Part shown: one piece after another, positions 56,880-64,000 of the stretch
Numbering within the stretch: the stretch's first letter is position 1
Layout: every line of letters starts with the position of its first letter
Source of the DNA: Amborella trichopoda
Lineage: Eukaryota; Streptophyta; Magnoliopsida; Amborellales; Amborellaceae
NCBI RefSeq assembly: GCF_000471905.2
Contig: NW_006500065.1
Span: forward strand, 1,178,138-1,242,137
Reading direction: 5' to 3'
DNA length: 64,000 nt
Position numbers and translations under genes: made by a program
Notes under the pieces: model-generated
What the model was told of the DNA's origin: nothing
What the model saw: the letters and a program-made list of their open reading frames with translations, nothing else
Databases searched by the model: none

Positions 56880-58030
56880 ATAGAGATGCTTTCTTTCAAC
56901 GATCCTTCAACATTATCCTTCTTTGATGTGTTGACACAAAAGGAGTGAAGAACATCCTAGAAGAAGTGCACTCCTAGATCTGTGGTCTTCATTAGTCCAG
57001 CCTTAAGCTCTATGAAAGGATACGTAGGTTGGGGTATTGCTGGCCATCAATGATCACAGATTCATTGACCTATTCCAAAAGATGCCAAGTGTGTCAGATA
57101 CATTCAAACCTCATTCACCAGTCGTCAAAGCCTTTGCATCCTACAGTGATGTCTTGGCCCTTCTCACAATGGGGTATGGATATTGTCGGGCCCATCGACC
57201 CTCCCTCGGCATAGAGTCATACCTTCATCTTAGGTGCTTCGGATTACTTCTCCAAATGGGCTGAAGAAAGCCCACTCAAACATGTCCCCGGAGAATCAGT
57301 AGCCAACTTTGTGTGACATCACATCATTTACCAATTCGGTGTACCTGACCGAATCATATCAGACAATGGACCCCAGTTCAGGAGCCAGCATATTGACCGC
57401 TTGGCTAACCAATTTGGCTTTGAGTGGAAGTACTCTACTATGTACCATCCTAGAGCAAATGGTTTGGCTGAAGCCTTCAACAAGACCCTTTGCAGTGTTC
57501 TAAGAAAATCAGTGTAAAAAACGAGGAAAATTTGTCATGAGAAGCTTCCCGAAGCTTTATGGGCTTATCGCACCACAACTCGGAGTGCCACCGATTCTAC
57601 TCCATATTCTTTAGTTTATGGGAATGAAGCGGTGCTACCCCTTGAAATACAACTTCCATCGCTTCGCATTGCCATACATCATGATATGACAGATGATGAA
57701 CAGGTCAAGTTACGTTATCAAGAATTAGATGCACTTGGTGGGAAGAGACTGGAAGCTCAGCAGAACCTTGAACTCCACTAGGGGAGGATGAAGAGGGCTT
57801 TTGACAAGTCAGTCAACGTTCGTTCATTCACTAGTGGTGACTTGGTTCTAGCAGTAAAAAGGCCGATCGTCATGCATGGGCGACATAAAGGAAAGTTTGA
57901 ACTGAAGTGGTAGGGCCCTTATGTAAAAACAAAGGTGTCCCCAAATGGAGCTTATATATTGATTCATCCTGACAAGAAGGATGTGATGCCCCCTGTCAAC
58001 GGACGTTACCTAAAAAGGTATTACTTCTGA
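56880..58030 (+). pseudogene. Integrase of element D, broken
   Basis: The zinc-binding HHCC end reads GYCWPSMITDS then CQVCQIHSNLIHQ (57029-57130). The catalytic core has QWGMDIVGPI (57165-57195), ISDNGPQF (57355-57380) and YHPRANGLAE (57440-57470), which carry the DD-E residues. The C-terminal part ends with GAYILIHPDKKDVMPP then GRYLKRYY and a stop at 58028-58030. That ending is mirrored in element C near 43000. Confidence 0.88.
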
Positions 58031-58934
58031 TCCTTATGGTTTCGAAGGTAAGACCCAAAACATGCCTTCAAGTCTTAGTGTATAACTTTAAAAACACACC
58101 ACCCTCACGGTCTCAAAGGTAAGACCTTAAACATGCCTTCACATTTTGGTGTATGACTTTAAACACACACCTCTCTTACTGTCTCAAAGGTAAGACCCTA
58201 AACATGCCTTCAAGTCTTGGTGTATGACTCTAAAAACACAGCACTTCTATGGTCTCGGAGGTGCGACCTTAAAAACGTTTCTTCAAAAACGGAAGAAGAA
58301 GAGTGGTAGGCTTACTACACCCAAAAGAAGCAAAAGTTGCAGTGGTGAAAGGGTGATAATCAATGCAAACAAGAAAGACTTTTCATTATGGCCTCCAACT
58401 TCAGTGGCTGGTAAACCTTAATGAAGAGCGAGTGCCCTCCGACTTCTGTGGCCGGCAAGTGCCTACCTTCACGTCACCAAGGCCCTCTGACTTTTGTCGC
58501 AGGTAAACCCTCATCGAAAAACCCCCAAGTGCCATGTGGCACACTACCGCACAAGACTTTCACTGTCGGACACGCTTTTGTTGCTCGATAACCACCGTGA
58601 AACCTTTGCCTTCCCCAGAATTTTCCTACAACCCAACGAAAAAGCTCCACAAGCCAGAACTCGCTCAACCGGAAAACTCCCCAGCAGGCACTCGCTCTCA
58701 CTCAAAAAACGATGCAAACCCTATGTTCACTTTAAAAGTCTCAGCTGGAACTTCCCCTCCCACCCTAGTGAATCCTCTTCCCCGCCGAAAAATCGTCTTC
58801 TTCACTGTGCTCTTGATCGTTTTCTCCCCTTGCCGAAACTCTTCTTGCCGGAAGTTCCCTCACACCTTATAAGAAACCTTATGCCAAAACCTTAGCCGTT
58901 TTTACCTTTCAGTAAAATGGTGAAAGGGTTTCTA
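58031..58934. other. Post-pol region of element D
   Basis: It begins with four units of about 65-75 bp containing GGTAAGACCTTAAACATGCC and GGTGTATGACT (58045-58280), then GC-richer sequence collinear in part with the leader of the antisense unit. Open frames of up to 133 codons (58494-58895) show no domain. No PMD homology is present. Confidence 0.55.
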
Positions 58935-58945
58935 CCCCTTTTATA
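58900..58945 (-). promoter_or_regulatory. Antisense promoter candidate of element D
   Basis: Minus-strand TATAAAAGGGG (58945-58935), then TTTTAC (58917-58912) and GGTAAAA ending at 58900. Same layout as copy A, but directed into the end of pol. Confidence 0.55.
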
Positions 58946-59049
58946 CCCTGTGCTTCCCATTTTTGCCCCAAACAAAATGAAAAATGCCTCGCAATCCAGA
59001 AAGCCAAACAGCAATGGGCTAGGCCGGATTGGGTCTAAGCCCAATCCCA

Positions 59050-59290
59050 AAACCTGAGCATGTCACTGCCGAGCGTGCCCCTCATCGAATGTTGCCGCTA
59101 TGTACGAATATTGCGTTGATTGTTTCCGTTGAGCGTGTTCTCTCGCCACATGTGTTGCCGAGTGCGTCCCTTTGTCAAGTGCTACCGAGCATGTTCCCTT
59201 TGCGAATACAGCCGCGTGCGCTGTACCGTCGTGCACACTCTGATGCTCGCTTCCTTGCATGCATCACTGTCGTGCGCACTTTGCTCGCAA
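59050..59290. repeat. Degenerate array with GTTGCCGAGTGCG-type units
   Basis: Units of about 30-33 bp such as CCGAGCGTGCCCCTCATCG. Same slot as 16500-16830, 34480-34730 and 36960-37150. Confidence 0.65.
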
Positions 59291-59689
59291 GAGCAACCGA
59301 CTTCCACAGATCGCCGCCGAGGGCGTTCACTGCCAAGCGCATCCCTTCTGCCTTTGCACCCACACCTTTTGCATGTGTCTCTATGCAGGCCTTCCCTAGC
59401 CGGCCCGTTCATGTGCGCATCAGCAAGGATCAACCCTCAACAGCTTGCCACCCCCAATGGAAGTCATAATCATCTTTAATCCCCAGGGGTCATACTCACG
59501 CCATAATCCTTAGTGAGTCTGCTTCTGCCTATCATCCCTCACTAGGCCACCTTCACCATCTAAACCCACTGCCCATAAATGACCTCAGCCATTTCATCCT
59601 CAATGAGTTAGATCACCATCCACATGCCCATTCCTCATGGAGCCTCATCCATTTCATATCTTTCAGTGAGTCCACCCCTCATTGGCAAC

Positions 59690-60580
59690 CCACATACATG
59701 GCGAATTATCAAGGTCCAGCTGTATGGCCCTAAACTATAGTACACATCCTAGCCACATGATGTTAAACTGCTTCGCACAATGGTCCAGATGTATGACCTT
59801 AAACTATAGTGCACATCCTGACTGCATAACGTTAAACTACTTCGCACAACAGTCCAGCTGTATGACTACAAACTATAGTACACGTCTTGGCCGCTTGACG
59901 TTAAACTGCTTCTCACAATGGTCCAGTTGCATGACCCTAAACTGTAGTACACGTCCTTTTCGCATGATTTTAAATTGCTTCACACAATGGTCCAGTTGCA
60001 TGACCCTAAACTATAGCACACGTCCTGGCAGCATGATGTTAAACTGCTTTGCACAAAGGTTCAGCTGTATGACCCTAAACTATAACGCATGATTTGGCCG
60101 CATGAGGATAAACTGCTTCCCACAATGGTCCAATTATATGACCATAAACTATAGTGCATGTCCTGACCGCATGATGTTAAACTGTTTAGCCTAGGTCCCG
60201 GTGGCATGACCTTAAACATGCCTCCATACACGTCCACATCATCTCAATTTCCTCCCCAGCGAGTTCATCTCCATAACCCTTCAAGAATTCGCAACATTCC
60301 TCAGTGAGTCATACCCACACTCACGAAATCACAGTGAGCCATTCCATCATCCATACTTACTGTCAGCTAGCGAGTCACCGTTATCCACCTTCCATCCGAA
60401 CACAATCCATCATTCACAGATGGTCTCGTGCCATCACCCCAAAGTGAGTCAAACCACCACCATACTCACTCCATGACCTCCACAGACTATCATCCATCAC
60501 CATCACAGTCCAGTTGTATGATCCTAAACTATAGTGCACGTCCTCGCCGCATGACGTTAAACTACTTTGCTTAGGTCCTA
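59690..60580. repeat. TTTAAGGTCATGCAG array of element D (inverted)
   Basis: Units of about 62-64 bp: GGTCCAGCTGTATGACC, then CTAAACTATAGTGCAC, GTCCTGGCCGCATGA and GTTAAACTGCTTCGCACA, about 8 copies to 60200, then scattered ones to 60580. This is the most regular version of the array. Confidence 0.88.
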
Positions 60581-60599
60581 GAGGCATGACCTTAAACTA

Positions 60600-61565
60600 T
60601 CCCCCACAAAAAAATGGGCATGGTGTAAAGCCGAAAGGGGAACGCCATGAGTAAAAATGACGAACGGATATGGTCATGAAACCATGAGAAAGAGTGTTCC
60701 GTAAAATAAAAATCGGGCACGATGAAAACCTGCGAAGGGCACCATGAACAAAATGGAAAAAGGCAGACGTGGCAGTCAGGTCATAGGCAAAAGAACCAAA
60801 TAAAAAGGAGGTTGGTGAAACTGTCTTCACAACACCGCTTCCCCTTGTCCAAGTGAAAACCCGCTAGGGCACTCGGACCAATAAGCCGGCCTCCATAGGC
60901 TGATGCAGCCGGCATTTCAAGAAAATTCCTCAGTAGTAGAATACCCTGTTATTGAGACCAAAAAATAAGAAATTGTCAATCCAAGCCAAGTAAACCTGGT
61001 GAGGCGGCAAACAACGCTGCTCATACCTCCAATAGGGAGCAAACTTTAAAATCATCCCGCCATATGTCCAACGGGGTGTAAACGTTAAAATCATCCCTCA
61101 AAATCCATCATAAGGCAAGAACTTATCAAATCAGGTAAATACTTGCCCACGGCAACTAGGGTAGCGCCTTTTCAAGGCTGCCTCGTCAAAATCCCTCCCT
61201 AACCGGACCAGACATTTGGGACAGCCAACAAAAAGAACCCGACTGGGCTTGGCAGAATGGGGCGCATAGAGGTAACTTGCTTGTCAAAGCAAACCTAGTG
61301 TAGTAGCAAATAATGCCACCAATATGTCCAACAAGGGTGAGGACTTTAAACTCATCGACCAAAAGTCTCCACGTCTGGATCCACAACAAGGTCCCCAACC
61401 TCTGAGGGCCTTAGTCATCCCTCTAGGAAGCAACTTTGCACGAGTGTCCCTTTGGCGTTCATGTGATCCGGTGGCCAGGAAGAAAACCAAAGTTGAAGGA
61501 ACAACTTTGTTTCCGAATGTTGTACTTCTTGCTTCTCTCAAAACACAACATTTGGTGGGGAAAGC
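60600..61565 (+). other. 3' end of element D with CATGAGTAAAA repeats and polypurine tract
   Basis: CATGAGTAAAAATGACG-type units (60600-60870) are followed by GGGTGAGGACTTTAAA-like units (61010-61400), then ACAACATTTGGTGGGGAAAGC (61545-61565), whose G-rich part is the plus-strand primer before L6. Confidence 0.6.
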
Positions 61566-63057
61566 TGTTTGAGGTCATTTTCCATCACTTATATATCCGG
61601 TGTGAATAAGGAGAGAACAGTTCACTACCTAGGTCCGCAGGTACCAAAATGCATGTGGACTACGGAAGCCGTAGGTCAATAAGCCCTAATCCAGAAGCGA
61701 AATTTTTGAACGTATTAGAATGGCCCAAGAAGGTTCAATATCGTGCCTAAGAGGTTCCTTAGAACACTTACCAATTTTCGTCGCAATGCGACGCATTTTA
61801 GGCAGTGCATATGACAAAACAGTTTTGGAAATTCTACCTCTATCATATTGAAAATAGACTATAAACTATAACACCATTATCGGAGCTTTAAATGGTCATC
61901 AGACCATCTCCATTGGATTCAGAATATTTGAAAATCCTTGAGTACTAATTTTTAGCACATTTGGATGCTTCTGAAGCAATTTATGGCCACATTACACAAA
62001 ATGGGTAGGTCGTACACTATTACGGTGCACCCTCGGTGAACTAGTTTTCATTACTGTGGTTCTCAATTTCGGGGGAAATTTTTTTATGGCCATATCATCC
62101 TCATCTTGGGTCACATCGAGCTCAAATTTTGGGAGCATGTCCGTCTTGTCGACCCGGTCGATTTGATATATGACACACATGATAACATGACCCGAGTCAA
62201 CAGAAATTGAAGAGAGAAGTTTATAAAAAAACCTCTAAAAGTAGGTGGAAATTTCCAGCAACACGTCTCCTCAATCAAATGGCCATATCACGACAATGAC
62301 GCATCAAATCGACTCTAAACTAGACCCATTACGAGCACGAAGTTAGAGACTTCATCTAAGCCGAACCTCGCATGTGATGGACAGTTAGATTCGATGAATG
62401 ATGAGTCTGAAGTTGCTGCAATTCCGGCCGCCGGAATCCAAACTCCAGTCAAAGTTTCCCAATTTGGAAAACAATTGTCTGGGCACCAAATTGAGCCGTT
62501 CTTTTTGCAAAACAATCGTGGCAACATGTTCGACACGTTACAATGAAGAAACCGACGATAAAAATTGAGAAATAGGTTGAATCTTAAATCTAAGATCGCA
62601 CACTTTACCATATTTTTAACGTGTCATGATCATAGCCTGAGAATCCGATCCATGGTTCAAAAAGGATATCAAAACGATCGTCTTCCAGACCTGAACAAGA
62701 AAAGAATAATATTTTGGTCGGAAGAAGACCAGAAGGACCCCGAACGGATCCCAGAAGATCGTGAAGATTGCATGGCCATTACAAGGACCGATTCAGAATT
62801 TCACGGATTGTTGGTTCAAGGGGAAAAATCGTCATTTTGGCCCTATTTTCTTAATTTTCTTAAATTCATTTGATTGTTAATTTTCATCAATTAGGTTAGA
62901 AATTAATCATTCACCCATGTTTGCGCCCCACTTCTACATAAGGACGTACTCTTTACATGTAAAGACCCTTCTTTCATCAATTAAAAAATTCCCTTTTGCT
63001 TGAGTTTTGGGTCACAGCTTGGAGAGAGAGAGAGAGAGGAGAGAGAAAATTTGAATG

Positions 63058-63082
63058 GGTACCCTAAGTCTCAAAGGTAAAT
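63058..63082 (+). promoter_or_regulatory. GGTACC box and splice-donor-like site in L6
   Basis: GGTACC then CTCAAAG|GTAAATTTC, followed at once by a CT tract. Same arrangement as L1, L4 and L5. Confidence 0.4.
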
Positions 63083-63129
63083 TTCTCTCTTCTTTCTTCT
63101 TTATCTCTCTTCTTTCTCTCTTCTGTCTT

Positions 63130-63800
63130 GCACGACAGTGAATACTACTGAGCATGACTTTCTCCCTCTTCTTTCTCTCACTTCTTTCTCTTCTTCCTTT
63201 CTTTTTCCTCTCCTTTAATTTCTCTCTTTCTTTCCTTTCTTCTCTCTTCTTTCCTTTCTCTCTCTTCTTCTTTCCTTTCTCTTTCTTCTTTTGTCCTTTC
63301 TTCTTTTCTTATTTCCTTTCTCTCTCTGTACTTCTTTCATTTCTCTATCTCACACGACAGTGAACACTGTCGAGCACGACCTTCTCTCTGCTTTCTCTTT
63401 TCTCTATCTCACATGGCAGTGAACACTGCCGAGCACGACGTTCTCTCTCTTCTGTTTTTTCTGTCTCTCACAATAGTGAACGCTACCAAGCGTGACCTTC
63501 TCTCTCTTCTCTTTTCTCTGTCTCGTACCCCAGTGAACACTGTTGAGCACGACCTTCTCTCTCTTCTCGTTTCCTTCTTTCTTGCATGGTAGTGAACACT
63601 ATCGAGCGCGACTCTCTCTCTCTTTTCTCTTCTCTCTATCCCGCACGGCAGTGAATGCTGTTGAGTGCAACTCTCTTTCTTCTCTCTCCCCCTTTCTGTC
63701 CGACACGGTGGCACACACTGCGGGGCAGGGCACTTCTTTCTTTCTCTTTATCTACCTTGCTCGATAATGCATGCTGTCGATCACGTTCTCTTTCTCCTTT
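63130..63800. repeat. CT tract with 58-bp array in L6, about 8 units
   Basis: TGAACACT or a variant occurs at 63361, 63420, 63477, 63534, 63593 and 63652 (spacing 57-59). Units read CACGGCAGTGAACACTG then CCGAGCACGACC and CTCTCTCTTCTC. Another short array with GTCGAGCAGCCTAGCC follows at 63865-64000. Confidence 0.88.
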
Positions 63801-64000
63801 CTCCTCTCTTTCTCTATTGTTTGTTTTACCAGAGGATAGGCTCAGTCTGGTGCTGTCATGCTAGTCTTGTCATCGAGTAGCCTAGCCGTCATGTCGGTCT
63901 AGTTACTGTGCCCGTATAACTATCGTGTCAGACCAGCTCTTGCGCTAGACTAGCTGCCGTGCCGGTCTTGTCGTCGAGCAGCCTAGCCATTGTGCTAGTC

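Larger units (their letters stand above)
51906..61565 (+). mobile_element. Element D: Tat-lineage Ty3/gypsy internal region with gag and pol, broken
   Basis: Parts in order: gag from its middle onward (51906-53840), a Pro/Gln-rich linker (53880-54430), RT (about 54730-55330), RNase H (55640-56065), a second archaeal-type RNase H (about 56140-56390), integrase (56880-58028), then a 3.5-kb untranslated region with arrays, polypurine tract and L6. The Tat lineage is shown by the RT motif YVDDLVVKS and the dual RNase H. A clear protease core was not found. The gag start, leader and 5' LTR are not in the window, being cut off by element C. About ten or more breaks; old. Confidence 0.88.
61566..64000 (+). 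repeat. LTR L6, 3' LTR of element D (runs off the window)
   Basis: The U3 start TGTTTGAGGTC is at 61566. It contains the CACCCATGTTTGCGCC block (62914), a degenerate TATA (TACATAAGG, 62935), GGTACC (63058-63063), AAAG|GTAAAT (GT at 63077), a long CT tract (63080-63350) and a 58-bp array. The U5 end lies beyond 64000, so the length is over 2.4 kb. Confidence 0.85.

Noticed and set aside
58494-58895. 133-codon plus-strand frame after pol of element D
   Set aside because: No domain is visible, the region is the reversed leader of the antisense unit, and two overlapping frames are open.
63154-63363. Phe/Leu/Ser-rich 69-codon frame resembling a membrane protein
   Set aside because: It is a translation of a CT-rich simple repeat inside an LTR. 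The same applies to 25869-26294.

Overview
This window is plant nuclear DNA, most likely from a flowering plant with a repeat-rich genome. The evidence is a plant hAT transposon with introns, Ty3/gypsy elements of the plant Tat (Ogre/Retand-like) lineage with two RNase H domains and a tRNA-Arg-type primer site, and a plant mobile domain (PMD) reading frame. I found no convincing host gene, rRNA, tRNA or CRISPR array. Homologies were judged by eye from translations and direct reading; no alignment or database search was run.

Region 1-11.2 kb holds DNA transposons in otherwise unassigned sequence. It contains the right end of one hAT copy (1-263), a 380-bp MITE-like element with target duplications TACATAA (694-1073), about 3.3 kb of AT-rich sequence with a local duplication and a good TATA box, and a structurally complete but decayed 5.96-kb hAT element (4395-10355). 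That hAT element has a perfect 8-bp target duplication, CTTAATAG, and its transposase is on the minus strand with several introns. It is followed by unassigned flank and short tandem repeats.

Region 11.2-64 kb is a pile-up of one family of long-LTR Tat-lineage retrotransposons. Six LTRs are visible: L1 11236-14031 (-), L2 24560-27593 (-), L3 30508-31702 (-, short and hybrid), L4 40024-42641 (+), L5 49174-51905 (-) and L6 61566 to the window end (+). They border four partial internal regions. A (14.0-24.6 kb, -) has a 5' ORF, gag, an antisense PMD gene and 3' arrays. B (27.6-30.5 kb, -) has a leader and part of gag. C (42.6-49.2 kb, -) has gag, protease and the end of pol, and its 3' region probably lies at 31.7-35.7 kb. 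D (51.9-61.6 kb, +) has gag, RT, both RNases H, integrase and a long 3' region. Another 3' region, F (36.0-40.0 kb, +), carries L4. All are old and broken. C sits in D's gag, and F seems to sit in C.

The most interesting structure is an antisense unit in the 3' region of this family. Four copies share a TATAAAAG-like box, followed by a small TTTTAC/GTAAAA inverted repeat, on the strand opposite gag-pol. In copy A this points toward an antisense PMD gene lying against the end of gag. Other notable points are a 12-kb near-palindrome (30.5-42.6 kb) that could make hairpin RNA, a hybrid LTR, and a conserved LTR layout of TATA box, GGTACC box, splice-donor-like AG|GTRR, CT tract and then a tandem array whose unit differs between copies.
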